Assembly: GCA_964423505.1 (NCBI GenBank)
Contig: CAYREX010000003.1
Location: forward strand, 1-64,000
Length of the DNA stretch: 64,000 nt
DNA from: CAYREX01 sp964423505
GTDB lineage: Bacteria; Fermentibacterota; Fermentibacteria; Fermentibacterales; JCC-6
Direction: 5' to 3'
Shown: in pieces, positions 1 to 8,388 of the stretch
How the letters are laid out: every line of letters starts with the position of its first letter
Position numbering within the stretch: the first letter of the stretch is position 1
Position numbers and translations under genes: made by a program
Notes under the pieces: model-generated
Told to the model about the DNA's origin: nothing
Seen by the model: the letters and a program-made list of their open reading frames with translations, nothing else
The model's database searches: none

Positions 1-2
1 CT

Positions 3-605
3 CATGACGACAGGGGGACTCTGCATGAGGTGCGCGGAACTGGATGTCCCCCAACTGCGCGGATCTGGGTGTCCATTGACATCTACGTCCTCCGCAGCCA
101 CTACCGGAGCCCGCTGGACTTCACCGGGGAGGGTCTCGCCTCGGCGAGGAGCGGCATGCAGAGGCTCACCTCCTTCAGGTCCCGCCTGGGGGACGCCGGC
201 GGCGGCGAGCCCTCCGCCGCCTGCGGGGAGCTGACGGAGAGGACGGCCAGGGACTTCTCGGCGGCGATGGACGACGACCTGAACGCCCCGGCGGCGCTGG
301 CCTCCATCTTCGACATGGTCAGGGCGGGCAACGCCCTGCTGGACGAGGGGGCCGGGGCGGCGGACCGGGGCGCGATGGCCTCCCTGCTCGACGGTCTCGC
401 CGGCGACATCCTGGGGCTGGACCTCTCCTCCGGCTCCTCCGGCGCCGACACCGAGGTGCTCCTCGAGGAGCTGGCCAGGTCCCGGGAGGCGCTCCGGGCC
501 GCGAGGCGGTTCGAGGAGGCCGACCGGATGCGCGGGCGGCTGGAGGAGGCCGGCTACTCGGTCAGCGACCTGCCCGGGGGGAAGAGCGAGATAAGGCCGC
601 GCTGA
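3..605 (+). CDS. cysS: cysteinyl-tRNA synthetase, C-terminal fragment (5' end anomalous)
   Basis: This is the C-terminal third of cysteinyl-tRNA synthetase, which charges tRNA-Cys. Homology begins near base 79 with LRSHYRSPLDF, the conserved segment after the KMSKS loop. It continues through the DALR-type anticodon-binding helices (MDDDLNAPAALASIFD) to the short tail FEEADRMRGRLEEAG. The frame stays open to base 3, but residues before about base 79 do not resemble the expected KSLGN...LRLYLL region and coincide with a short repeated sequence. Either the gene is interrupted or this is a rearranged contig edge. The catalytic HIGH and KMSKS motifs are not in the window. It ends 1 base from the convergent ABC permease gene. 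Confidence 0.85.
   Translation, partial: HDDRGTLHEVRGTGCPPTARIWVSIDIYVLRSHYRSPLDFTGEGLASARSGMQRLTSFRSRLGDAGGGEPSAACGELTERTARDFSAAMDDDLNAPAALASIFDMVRAGNALLDEGAGAADRGAMASLLDGLAGDILGLDLSSGSSGADTEVLLEELARSREALRAARRFEEADRMRGRLEEAGYSVSDLPGGKSEIRPR
31..74. repeat. imperfect tandem repeat, 25-base period
   Basis: Bases 31-49 and 56-74 match at 17 of 19 positions with the pattern TGCGCGGAWCTGGRTGTCC. They lie exactly where the cysS homology fails. This may be the edge of a dispersed repeat. Only two copies are visible, so it is not a CRISPR array. Confidence 0.45.
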
Positions 606-606
606 C

Positions 607-1419
607 TCAGTGCCCCGTGAGGGTCCCGTCCCGCCTTATCCGGAGGAGCGCCCGCCTGAAGGAGAGTACCGCCAGCGGTACGCTCACCACGGAGAAGCCG
701 GCGAGGACCAGCAGCTCCGTGCCTATCTCCCCGATGCCGGCGCCCCCGATGAGTGAGAGCCGCATGGCCTCGAGCGAGTAGGTTATCGGGAACAGCAGCG
801 AGAGCGGCCTCAGCCAGTCCGGCAGGACGGCCACCGGGTAGTAGACGCCACCGAGCAGGGTTGCCGCGCTGCCGTAGAGCCACTGGACCGGGTTCCCCTT
901 CTTCAGCACCAGTATGAGGCTGCCGGATATGACCCCCACGCCGCCGAAGGCGGTGATGCTCAGAGCCAGAACCAGAAGCGCGGCCGGGATGTTCGCGCCG
1001 GTGAGGTCCATGCCGAACAGCAGCGCTCCGAAGAGCATGAAGACCACCACCCTGTAGGTGGCGAAGACGAACTGCCAGAGCGCCGCCCCGGCTGCGAACA
1101 CCGTGAGGGACGTCGGCGTCGCCACGACCGCGTCCAGCGTGCCGAGGAGCTGCTCGCTCCGCAGGGAGGATGCCATGGAGCCCATGCTGAGGCCGAGGTA
1201 GCTCTGGAAGGCTATGCCTATGAGCACGAAGGAGAAGTAGGAGCCTCCGTAGGGGGAGAGGAACGGTGCGGCCGACTCCCCCACGAGCCTCGAGAGGAAG
1301 TGGAAGACCGCCGCCGACATGAAGACCCCGGCTACGCCCATCAGGAAGGAGAGCCTGTAGCTCAGGGCGAGGCGCATCTCCTTGCCCGCCACGGCCGCCA
1401 CCCTGCGGAGGACGCTCAT
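607..1419 (-). CDS. ABC-2 type transporter permease
   Basis: A 270-residue integral membrane protein of the ABC-2 exporter family, the membrane half of an exporter whose ATPase is the overlapping gene upstream (ATGA overlap at 1416-1419). About six hydrophobic segments are visible, starting with LSFLMGVAGVFMSAAVFHF, with a short amphipathic N-terminus. The internal stretch SSLRSEQLLGTLDAVVATPT is the family's conserved loop (reg/E-Q-GTL-[ED]-x-[LV]). The C-terminus is basic and cytoplasmic. Together with the glycosyltransferase encoded first in this minus-strand set, it could export a glycolipid or polysaccharide, but the substrate cannot be read from sequence. Confidence 0.85.
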   Translation of the reverse strand: MSVLRRVAAVAGKEMRLALSYRLSFLMGVAGVFMSAAVFHFLSRLVGESAAPFLSPYGGSYFSFVLIGIAFQSYLGLSMGSMASSLRSEQLLGTLDAVVATPTSLTVFAAGAALWQFVFATYRVVVFMLFGALLFGMDLTGANIPAALLVLALSITAFGGVGVISGSLILVLKKGNPVQWLYGSAATLLGGVYYPVAVLPDWLRPLSLLFPITYSLEAMRLSLIGGAGIGEIGTELLVLAGFSVVSVPLAVLSFRRALLRIRRDGTLTGH

Positions 1420-2129
1420 GGCCTCCCCGCAGCCCCGTCGACCAGCCGGCGGTCCTCGAGGGAGACGGCCCTGTCGCTGATGGCCAGGTCCTCCCGGTCG
1501 TGGGTGGCCATGACCACGGTCCGGTCACCGTCCGCGGCGTGCTCCCGCAGCAGGGATCGGAAGGCGGCGGCCGCCGCGCCGTCCAGGCTCCTGGTGGGCT
1601 CGTCCAGCACCAGGAGCGGCGGGTCGTGGAGGAGGGCCCTGGCCAGGGAGAGGCGGTGCCTGAAACCGGTGGAGAGCGTCTCGAAGCGGCTCTCGGCCAC
1701 CACGGAGCAGCCGGTCCGCCCGAGAACCTCCTCCATCCGACGCTCAAGCCCGGCGCCGAACAGCCCGTGCATCCTTCCGAAGAAGCGCATGTTCTCGAGC
1801 ACCGTCAGCCTCCAGTAGAAGCTCCGCTCCCCGGAGGTCATGAACCCGGTGACCGCAGCGGTCCCGTCCGGCCTGCGGATCGGGTCGGTGCCCAGGACCG
1901 CTATCCGTCCGGAATCGGGGACCAGGGAGCCGGTGATGAGCCGCAGGAGGGTGCTCTTGCCCGAGCCGTTCGGCCCGGTGACGGCGAGCACCGAGCCCAG
2001 CGGCACGTGCAGATCGACCTCCTCCAGGACCGTCCGCCTGGGGCGTCTCCGGAGGGGGATGTAGCTGCGCCTCTGGGGAGCGGGGAAGGACTTTGTCACC
2101 CGCTCGAGGGATACGGCGCCGTCAGGCAT
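1416..2129 (-). CDS. ABC transporter ATP-binding protein
   Basis: A 237-residue ABC ATPase. The Walker A is GPNGSGKST, Walker B is LLVLDEP, and the signature is the unusual LSTGFRHRL in place of LSGGQ-x-R. The H-loop is MATHDRE. The start at 2129 (MPDGAVSLERVTKSF) is preferred over a longer in-frame extension because the family fold begins there and because it overlaps the end of the glycosyltransferase gene by 8 bases, consistent with translational coupling. It pairs with the ABC-2 permease downstream. An insertion of basic residues (SYIPLRRRPRRT) follows the first strand, as in ATPases of polysaccharide or teichoic-acid exporters. Confidence 0.88.
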   Translation of the reverse strand: MPDGAVSLERVTKSFPAPQRRSYIPLRRRPRRTVLEEVDLHVPLGSVLAVTGPNGSGKSTLLRLITGSLVPDSGRIAVLGTDPIRRPDGTAAVTGFMTSGERSFYWRLTVLENMRFFGRMHGLFGAGLERRMEEVLGRTGCSVVAESRFETLSTGFRHRLSLARALLHDPPLLVLDEPTRSLDGAAAAAFRSLLREHAADGDRTVVMATHDREDLAISDRAVSLEDRRLVDGAAGRP

Positions 2130-3117
2130 CGCCCCCCCGGGCCTCCTCACCGGCGCCGTCCGCCTCGGCCCGGTGCCGCCTGGTCCTGTCCGCCACCGCG
2201 TCCTCCAGGAGGCTCCTGTTGTGGCTGGCGGTGTCGGCGAGGGAGGCGAAGAGGAAGAGCAGGGCGGCGAAGGTGATGAGGAACAGGCCACCCACCGCGA
2301 TGCCGGCGAAGGGCCTGACCGCCCCGGTGACCAGCCACCTGACCAGTACGAACGCGTCGGCGGCCACGCCTATGGCCAGGAGGATGGTGCCCGGCAGGCC
2401 GTAGAAGCGCCATGGCCTGTGGTCGTGGGCGGTGGAGTACATGGCCGCCAGGGAGAGCAGGGCGTAGCGCCAGAGGTTGCCGGCTATCCTGGAGCTGCCC
2501 ACGGGCCGCTCCCCGAGCACCCGCAGCGGGACCTCCCGGAGCCTGAGGCCCTTGCCCGCGAGGTCTATGATGACCTCCTGGGTGTAGGTGAACCTGCTGA
2601 AGCTGGAGAGCCTCTCGAGCGCCCTCGGCCCCAGGGCGCGGAAGCCGCATGTGGCGTCGTGGACCCTGACCCCCGCGAGCCTGCTTACGAGGGAGGCGAC
2701 CCTGCGGTTGCCCCACAGCTTCATCGCGGGCATCTCGGGCACCATGGAGGGGTCGGCGAATCGGCTCGCAGTCACCAGGTCCGCCTCGTCGGCCGTTATC
2801 GGGGCAACCAGGTCGGGTATCCCGGCCGGGTCGAACTGTCCGTCGGCGTCAATGGTGACCAGGACGTGGTAGCCGCCTCGCCTGGCGTGGCGGAGGGCGG
2901 TCCTGAACGCCTCCCCGAGCCCACGGTTCCTGCCGTGGCTGACGACCGGGGCGCCTGCGGCCTCCGCCCGCCCGGCGGTGGCGTCCGTGGAGCCGTCGTC
3001 CACCACGAGCAGGTCCACCCGGGATATTCCCGGTATGCTCCGGGGGACGCCCGAGACCACGTCGGCTATGGTGCTCTCCTCGTCAAGGGCTGGGATGGCC
3101 ACGAGGAGCCTCATCAT
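2122..3117 (-). CDS. family 2 glycosyltransferase (DPM1/DPG synthase-like) with C-terminal membrane helices
   Basis: A 331-residue polyprenyl-phosphate sugar transferase-like protein. The GT-A domain carries VVDDGSTDAT and the metal-binding DADGQFDP, as in dolichyl-phosphate mannose synthases. About 110 C-terminal residues hold two hydrophobic helices (GLPGTILLAIGVAADAFVLV and IAVGGLFLITFAALLFLFA) and a basic tail. The start at 3117 follows a good GGAGG. A TATTAT hexamer on the minus strand (3142-3147) is a possible -10 but has no clear -35. It likely makes a lipid-linked sugar donor. The divergent GT-C-type membrane protein is a plausible user of that donor (inference). Confidence 0.88.
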   Translation of the reverse strand: MMRLLVAIPALDEESTIADVVSGVPRSIPGISRVDLLVVDDGSTDATAGRAEAAGAPVVSHGRNRGLGEAFRTALRHARRGGYHVLVTIDADGQFDPAGIPDLVAPITADEADLVTASRFADPSMVPEMPAMKLWGNRRVASLVSRLAGVRVHDATCGFRALGPRALERLSSFSRFTYTQEVIIDLAGKGLRLREVPLRVLGERPVGSSRIAGNLWRYALLSLAAMYSTAHDHRPWRFYGLPGTILLAIGVAADAFVLVRWLVTGAVRPFAGIAVGGLFLITFAALLFLFASLADTASHNRSLLEDAVADRTRRHRAEADGAGEEARGGDA

Positions 3118-3218
3118 GCCTCCCTCCTCCGACCCGCGCCGATAATAAGCCCGGGAGGCCGGACCGGACAGCCCGGCACTTGCCCCGGCCCCCCCTTTGT
3201 ATTCCATTCCTGCCTGCC

Positions 3219-4967
3219 ATGACGATACTCGCCCCGCTGCTGCTGCTCCTGCTCGCCGCCTCCGCCTCGGGCTGGGGCTCGCTGGCCCTGCCCCCCTCCT
3301 CGGGGGCACCCTGGTCCCGGAGGTTCGGTGCAGGCATCCTCCTGCTCTTCTTCCTGACGTCCTCAGCCGCATGGGCCGGTCTGCTGGAAGGCTGGATGCT
3401 CTGGACGGTCCTGGGAGGGGGCGTCCTGCTGCTCTGCTGGAGGCCGGGCCTGGGCCTGCCCGACGGCTGGGCATGGCTGCTCCTGCTGGCCCTGCCGCTC
3501 ATACCCCTTGTCATGCTCCCGCCCATATCCAGGGACGCGATGAACCACCATCTCTACCTGCCGAGGATCTGGCTCGAGTCCGGCGGGATGGCCAGGCCGG
3601 AATGGGCGTCCTACTTCAGCTACCCCTACCTGGTCGAGGCGCTCTACGCGCTGGTCGGGGGAACGGTGGGCTTCCAGGCCTCCAGGGCGGTCAGCCTGCT
3701 CGGCTTCCTGGGCATCGGCGCCGTGGCCTGGGAGGCGCTGCGCAGGACCGGCGGCAGGAGGGTGGCGCTGGTCGGCCTGCTGGTTCTGGCCAGCATACCG
3801 GAGCTGGTGAGGAACGCCACCTGGAGCTACTCGGACACCTTCCTCGCGATGTTCGCGCTGATGGCATACGTGGAGATGACCGGCGAGCGGGGGAGCCCGG
3901 TCCGAGCGGTGCTCTGGGCCGGCGCGGCCGGATGCTGCAAGTACAACGGCATCCTGGTCCTGGCGGCGGTGCTCCTTCTGCTGCCGTTCCGCTTCCGGCT
4001 CGACCGGAGGACCCTCGGCGGTCTGCTGGTGGCTGCCGCCATCACCTCCGGCTGGTGGGCGGTGCCGAACCTGCTGCAGTGGGGGAACCCCGTCTACCCG
4101 CTCATGCGCGGGGTCTTCGGACCGACCGTGGAGATGACCGCCAGGGCATCGGAGTACATGGCGGCCAATGCTTACGGAAGCCCGGTACAGGGCCCGCTGG
4201 ACCTGCTGCTGCTCCCGGTCAGGATGTCGGTCTGGGGCGAGTGGGACGATCCATCCAGGTTCGACGGCGCCAGCGGACCTCTGCTTCTCGCGGGATGCAT
4301 CCTCTCGGTCGTGCTGGTCCGGCGAAGGCGGTGGCGCTTCGCCATGCCCCTCGTCTACCTGGCTCTGGCGCTCGTCCTCGGCGGTGGTGCCGTCCGGACG
4401 AGGTACATGATCCCGGCTCTGGTCATGCTGTCGCTGCCGGCGGCCATGGCTCTGGGCGAGGGGCTGCTGGCGAGGGGGAGGTCCGTGGCGATCCTGACGG
4501 GGGTGCTGGTGCTGGGGTGCTCAGCCTGGTCGCTGGACAGGTTCCTCGACCTCTACGTCCTGGAGCGCCCCTGGCTGCTCCCGAGCAGGGAGGAGTACCT
4601 GGGCGCCAACACGCTCTACTGGGACTTCTACCGGGAATGCGCGGAGCACGTACCCCCTTCCGACACCACGTACCTGGTCAGCATGGACAGGGCCTTCTAC
4701 TTCCCCTCCCACGCCGTGTACGACAGGCGCCGGGTGCCGCTGCAGCTCCTGGACAGGCTGTGGAGCGGGGCCGACGCCGACTCCATGGCATCCTGGATCA
4801 GGAGCACGGGAGCGGAGTGGGTGGCGGTGGACATGATGTGGACTTCTGCTAATACTCCCACTGTTCTCGAGGGAGGGGGGCTCGCTGAATGGAGGCGGTT
4901 TACAGCCGGTGTACTGGAGCCGGTGGCGTCGACGGACGGTATGGTGCTCCTGAGGCTCCCGGACTAA
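3219..4967 (+). CDS. multi-pass membrane glycosyltransferase-like protein (GT39/ArnT-like)
   Basis: A 582-residue protein with about ten hydrophobic segments and a soluble C-terminal domain. The first loop contains SRDAMNHHLYLPRIW, matching the acidic catalytic loop (D followed by H/Y residues) of GT-C transferases that take sugars from polyprenyl phosphate. The start at 3219 (MTILAPLLLLLLAA) is chosen because the hydrophobic helix begins at once; no Shine-Dalgarno is obvious. The C-terminal domain after residue about 440 is soluble and probably periplasmic. It is divergent from the DPM1-like gene and ends overlapping the next minus-strand gene tail-to-tail. The acceptor is unknown. Confidence 0.75.
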   Translation: MTILAPLLLLLLAASASGWGSLALPPSSGAPWSRRFGAGILLLFFLTSSAAWAGLLEGWMLWTVLGGGVLLLCWRPGLGLPDGWAWLLLLALPLIPLVMLPPISRDAMNHHLYLPRIWLESGGMARPEWASYFSYPYLVEALYALVGGTVGFQASRAVSLLGFLGIGAVAWEALRRTGGRRVALVGLLVLASIPELVRNATWSYSDTFLAMFALMAYVEMTGERGSPVRAVLWAGAAGCCKYNGILVLAAVLLLLPFRFRLDRRTLGGLLVAAAITSGWWAVPNLLQWGNPVYPLMRGVFGPTVEMTARASEYMAANAYGSPVQGPLDLLLLPVRMSVWGEWDDPSRFDGASGPLLLAGCILSVVLVRRRRWRFAMPLVYLALALVLGGGAVRTRYMIPALVMLSLPAAMALGEGLLARGRSVAILTGVLVLGCSAWSLDRFLDLYVLERPWLLPSREEYLGANTLYWDFYRECAEHVPPSDTTYLVSMDRAFYFPSHAVYDRRRVPLQLLDRLWSGADADSMASWIRSTGAEWVAVDMMWTSANTPTVLEGGGLAEWRRFTAGVLEPVASTDGMVLLRLPD

Positions 4968-5287
4968 CCGCTTCTCTCCCGCATGGCTTCGAGGACCCTC
5001 TCCAGGAGCACCCGCTCGTCGCTGACGTTGGCGGTATCTATCGGGAGGCTGCCCAGGGCGTCTATGTAGACCCGGATGATGCTCGCCTTGGTTATCCTCT
5101 GGCTCCTGTGCTTCCGGTCACGGTTCTGGGTGATGGTCCTCGCTATCCTGGTGAGGAGCTCCTCCTGGTCGGGACGCACCGGGACCGTGAGCCTGACGGA
5201 GGGCTCGGAAGCCTCTATTATGTCGCTGACGCTGCTGATGAGCCTGTCATCGTCCCTGGGTTCCATACTGACCTCCGGGGCCGACAA
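4964..5287 (-). CDS. small hypothetical protein, possible ribbon-helix-helix-like
   Basis: A 107-residue charged protein with no signal peptide or membrane helix. The middle part has a strand-like VRLTVPVRPDQ followed by helices, then ITKASIIRVYIDAL, which resembles the second half of a ribbon-helix-helix DNA-binding fold. The family is not recognised with certainty. Its start could be 5287 or the internal Met at 5266. It is transcribed away from the pilus operon and shares the 235-base gap with that operon's promoter, so a regulatory role there is possible but unproven. Its stop codon overlaps the convergent membrane protein gene. Confidence 0.6.
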   Translation of the reverse strand: MSAPEVSMEPRDDDRLISSVSDIIEASEPSVRLTVPVRPDQEELLTRIARTITQNRDRKHRSQRITKASIIRVYIDALGSLPIDTANVSDERVLLERVLEAMRERSG

Positions 5288-5349
5288 TAGGGGAAGGGGG
5301 GGCCCGAGTCAAGGGAATTATGAAGTTCCATAGTTATGAAGTTAGGGTA

Positions 5350-5378
5350 TTGACGCGGCATCTCACATGGAGTAAACT
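5350..5378 (+). promoter_or_regulatory. putative sigma-70 promoter of the pilus operon
   Basis: TTGACG (5350-5355), a 17-base spacer and TAAACT (5373-5378) lie in the AT-richer gap 5288-5522. The -10 overlaps a small inverted repeat, GGAGTAAACTCC. A perfect TATAAT further down (5452-5457) has no good -35. The short direct repeat TATGAAGTT occurs just upstream, near 5320-5343. The remaining gap sequence shows nothing else recognisable. Confidence 0.5.
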
Positions 5379-5522
5379 CCGTTGCAGGAAGACCGCCACG
5401 CGGGGGTGGAGCATGAACGGACGGCACGCTATTGCCTTGACGGAGTTTCCATATAATGATTCGGCTGGTTTCTCGAATCTCGGCATATACGAGGCGGACA
5501 GCTGCCCGGGGAAGGGAAGATA

Positions 5523-7340
5523 ATGTTCATCTTCGGAGGATCAGGCAGGGGAACTGTCGGTCTTGATATCGGCAGTCACTCCATCAAGGCGGTGCAGCTG
5601 ACGGGGTCGGGGAAGTCCCTGAGCCTCTCGAGCTATGCGGTCAGGGAGCTGGCCCCGGGCACCATCGTCGACGGCGAGGTCGTGAACCGCGAGCACCTGA
5701 TAGAGACCATACGCGACGTGATTCGCCAGGCCGACATAAAGGTCAAGGGGAAGAACATAAGCACTGCCGTCTCCGGCAGAAGCGTCATCGTCAGGCGCAT
5801 ACCGATGGAGAAGATGTCGGAGGAGGAGGCCAGGCAGGCTATCCAGTGGGAGGCGGAGCAGCACATCCCCTTCCGCATAGACGAGGTCAGCCTCGACTTC
5901 AAGATAATCAACGAGGAGCTCTCTCCGGGACAGATGGAGGTCCTCCTCGTCGCCGCGAAGAAGGACGTGGTCGACCTCCACCGGAGCGTCCTCCAGAGCG
6001 CGGGGCTCAAGCCCAACTCGGTGGAGCTGGAGCAGTTCTCCCTCCAGCGCGCCTACGAGCACGCCTACAGCCCCGCCAACGGCGATTGCGTGACCATACT
6101 GAACATCGGCGCCGAGGTGACGAACATGGTGGTGGTCAGGGACGGCCTGCCCAGCTTCAACCGTGACCTCTCCATCGGCGGGACCCGCTTCATAGAGGCG
6201 CTCCAGAGGTCGCTCGGGCTCGACTACGACGTCGCTCTCGGCGTCCTCAAGGGCAACATCCCCGACGGCATCTCCAGCGAGGAGGTAAGGGTCTCCATAG
6301 GCAGGGTCATAGAGGAGCTCTCCACGAGCATCAGGCGCTCCTTCATCACCTACCAGGCCTCCGGCGAGAACACTCGCATCGACAGGATGTACATAAGCGG
6401 CGGCTGCTCCCTCATGCCCGGACTGGCGACGGTCCTCAGCGAGCAGCACGGACTCCCGGTGGAGCACTTCCAGCCGCTGCAGAACCTCACGGTGTCGGCG
6501 GACGTCATACCGGACACCGACCGTGAGAGCGTCAGCGCCATCCTCGCGGTGGCAATCGGCCTGGCGCTCAGGGGCTGGGAGACCGGCCTCGTCGACATCA
6601 ACATCCTGGAGGAGCCGGAGGGCAGGAAGCGGCCGGCCAGGAAGAGGAAGAAGGCGGTTGCCGCCAGACCGGCATCCCCGCTGCTCACGGTGCTCGCCAT
6701 CCTCCCCTACCTCGCGCTCATAGCCGGGGTGGTGCTGGCCTACAGGGATTACCAGGACCTGGAGGACCAGGAGGTCGCCATTCAGCAGGAGAGCGAGGAG
6801 ATAGCGAGCCAGATATCGCAGCTTGGAATCCAGCTGGAGCAGGAGAGCCAGGTGCAGAACCTGGAGGAGCAGGTCACCATGAAGCAGCAGCAGATCCTGC
6901 AGCTCTCCCTCAACCAGAAGAGCACCGTCTACACGCTGGAGTACCTCGTCAGGGCACTCTATCCCCAGCAGGCCACGCCCACCGGGGAGGTCGACAAGGG
7001 GCTCTACCTGAGCAGCCTGAACCTCGGCAACCAGCAGATGGCCATCTCCGGGGTAGCCAAGACCTGGGGTGACATCGTCGAGTTCCAGCAGCGGCTGGTG
7101 GAGGTGACGCCCGACGGCAGGAACACCCTCTTCACCCTGGAGGACTACGGACAGACGTACGTCCTGACCGACGAGGCCGGCGGCAACGAGAACAGATACA
7201 GCTTCAACATGACCATTGGCGTGAACCCGACAGCTCTCGCTCCCCTGGTGACCGAGTTCGCAGGAGTCACCGTGGAGCTGCCCGAGCGCAGAGAGGGAGC
7301 CGAAGGCGGACGGCCCGAGGAACCTAGGGAGGCATCATGA
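5523..7340 (+). CDS. pilM: PilM-PilN fusion, type IV pilus inner-membrane assembly protein
   Basis: A 605-residue protein joining two proteins that are normally separate. Residues 1-355 are PilM, the actin-like cytoplasmic ATP-binding protein, with phosphate-1 GLDIGSHSIKAVQL, phosphate-2 LNIGAEVTNMV and adenosine motif ISGGCSLMPG. Residues 357-362 (VDINIL) are the PilN motif that normally binds PilM as a free N-terminal peptide. A basic linker, one membrane helix (386-407), a Gln/Glu-rich coiled coil and the PilN periplasmic fold follow. The frame is continuous and there is no stop or frameshift at the junction. It heads the operon with pilO, pilP-like and pilQ genes and overlaps the next gene by ATGA. 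Confidence 0.92.
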   Translation: MFIFGGSGRGTVGLDIGSHSIKAVQLTGSGKSLSLSSYAVRELAPGTIVDGEVVNREHLIETIRDVIRQADIKVKGKNISTAVSGRSVIVRRIPMEKMSEEEARQAIQWEAEQHIPFRIDEVSLDFKIINEELSPGQMEVLLVAAKKDVVDLHRSVLQSAGLKPNSVELEQFSLQRAYEHAYSPANGDCVTILNIGAEVTNMVVVRDGLPSFNRDLSIGGTRFIEALQRSLGLDYDVALGVLKGNIPDGISSEEVRVSIGRVIEELSTSIRRSFITYQASGENTRIDRMYISGGCSLMPGLATVLSEQHGLPVEHFQPLQNLTVSADVIPDTDRESVSAILAVAIGLALRGWETGLVDINILEEPEGRKRPARKRKKAVAARPASPLLTVLAILPYLALIAGVVLAYRDYQDLEDQEVAIQQESEEIASQISQLGIQLEQESQVQNLEEQVTMKQQQILQLSLNQKSTVYTLEYLVRALYPQQATPTGEVDKGLYLSSLNLGNQQMAISGVAKTWGDIVEFQQRLVEVTPDGRNTLFTLEDYGQTYVLTDEAGGNENRYSFNMTIGVNPTALAPLVTEFAGVTVELPERREGAEGGRPEEPREAS

Positions 7341-7771
7341 GAAGGTACTTGCTGCTGACGGGGGCTGCACTGCTAGCGATCGGCCTTGCCGGTTGCAACC
7401 CCTTCGGCACGGACGAGCTCAAGGTATACACCACGGGGACGATCTACGTCGATTCCACCTGGGCGCTTCCAGCGCAGGGCGTGGGAGTGATGGTCAGCGG
7501 AGCCAACCAGACCATCTGGGACTACACCGATGCCAGCGGAAGCTTCTTCATCGAGATACAGATCTACCCGGAGGAGCAGGGCGGGGGCGGCAGGCCTATC
7601 GGCACCGACGAGTCGACTCCCGGAACCGCCCACTTCACCGTGAGCGCCTTCAACGGCGAGGACGATTTCCAGTACGGCGCAGGGGCCAACTTCATCGTGG
7701 AGGGCGGAGACACCCTCTACCTCCCCACGATAAGCCTCACAGACTTCGAGTCCGAGTCCGGACCCAAGTGA
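7337..7771 (+). CDS. small lipoprotein in the pilus operon
   Basis: A 144-residue predicted lipoprotein with signal LLLTGAALLAIGLAGC and lipidated Cys near residue 20. The mature part is a compact beta-rich domain (TGTIYVDSTWALPAQGVGV ... DYTDASGSFFIEI) that resembles a carboxypeptidase-regulatory or transthyretin-like fold. The start overlaps the PilM-PilN stop (ATGA). It sits where a separate pilN or a pilP lipoprotein might be expected, but it has no PilP similarity. It could be a pilotin or an outer-membrane accessory of the PilQ secretin. That function is inferred from position only. Confidence 0.72.
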   Translation: MRRYLLLTGAALLAIGLAGCNPFGTDELKVYTTGTIYVDSTWALPAQGVGVMVSGANQTIWDYTDASGSFFIEIQIYPEEQGGGGRPIGTDESTPGTAHFTVSAFNGEDDFQYGAGANFIVEGGDTLYLPTISLTDFESESGPK

Positions 7772-7819
7772 TGCAGGCGGCGAGGACGCTGCGGCAGATT
7801 CCGAGAAAGGGGTCGAGAC

Positions 7820-8377
7820 ATGGCTATAAGTCTTAAGGACCCCCGGCTGTACGTTTTCATCTTCGGCCTCATCCTCATCGCCGCGCTCGCATGGGTCTAT
7901 CCGAACCAGATAGCCTCCGACGTGGAGGAGAGGATCGATTCCGCGGAGCAGGAGCTCGCCATGCAGCAGGCGGAGCTGGAGCGGCTCCAGGCGAGCTCGG
8001 CCGAGGACATGGCGGTCACCGAGCAGGAGATAAACCAGCTCAGCCAGCAGCTCGATGAGCTGGACAGGTTCCTGCCCCGGGAGTACGACCAGGACCAGGT
8101 CATGTCCGTGCTGACGGAGAAGGCGGAGAACAGCGGGCTCACCATACTCGCGCTCACGCCGCTGCCCCCTTCCCCGATGGGCGAGTACCTGGTGTACGAC
8201 TGGCAGATGCAGCTCACCGGGCGCTTCCATCGCCTGGGGGTCTTCTTCGACCAGCTCACCCAGCAGCAGATGATAACGTCGGTCAGGGACCTCTCCATTC
8301 AGCAGGTCAAGGCTTCCGACGGCAGCTTCGACAACATGGAGTGCACGTTCACGGTCTCCGCCTACGTGCAGATGTGA
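7820..8377 (+). CDS. pilO: PilO-like type IV pilus assembly protein
   Basis: A 185-residue bitopic protein: short cytoplasmic tail, one membrane helix (LYVFIFGLILIAALAWVY), a coiled coil rich in Glu and Gln, then a ferredoxin-like periplasmic domain with the PilO pattern SVLTEKAENSGLTILALTP and MQLTGRFHRLGVFFDQL. PilO pairs with PilN in the inner-membrane platform that links PilM to PilP and the secretin. Length matches the family at about 190-210 residues. Gene order PilM-N, lipoprotein, PilO, PilP, PilQ supports the call. Confidence 0.88.
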   Translation: MAISLKDPRLYVFIFGLILIAALAWVYPNQIASDVEERIDSAEQELAMQQAELERLQASSAEDMAVTEQEINQLSQQLDELDRFLPREYDQDQVMSVLTEKAENSGLTILALTPLPPSPMGEYLVYDWQMQLTGRFHRLGVFFDQLTQQQMITSVRDLSIQQVKASDGSFDNMECTFTVSAYVQM

Positions 8378-8388
8378 GGGGAGGGAGC

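Noticed and set aside
31..74. Two 19-base near-repeats considered as a CRISPR array.
   Set aside because: Only two copies, a spacing of 6 bases between them, and no cas genes.
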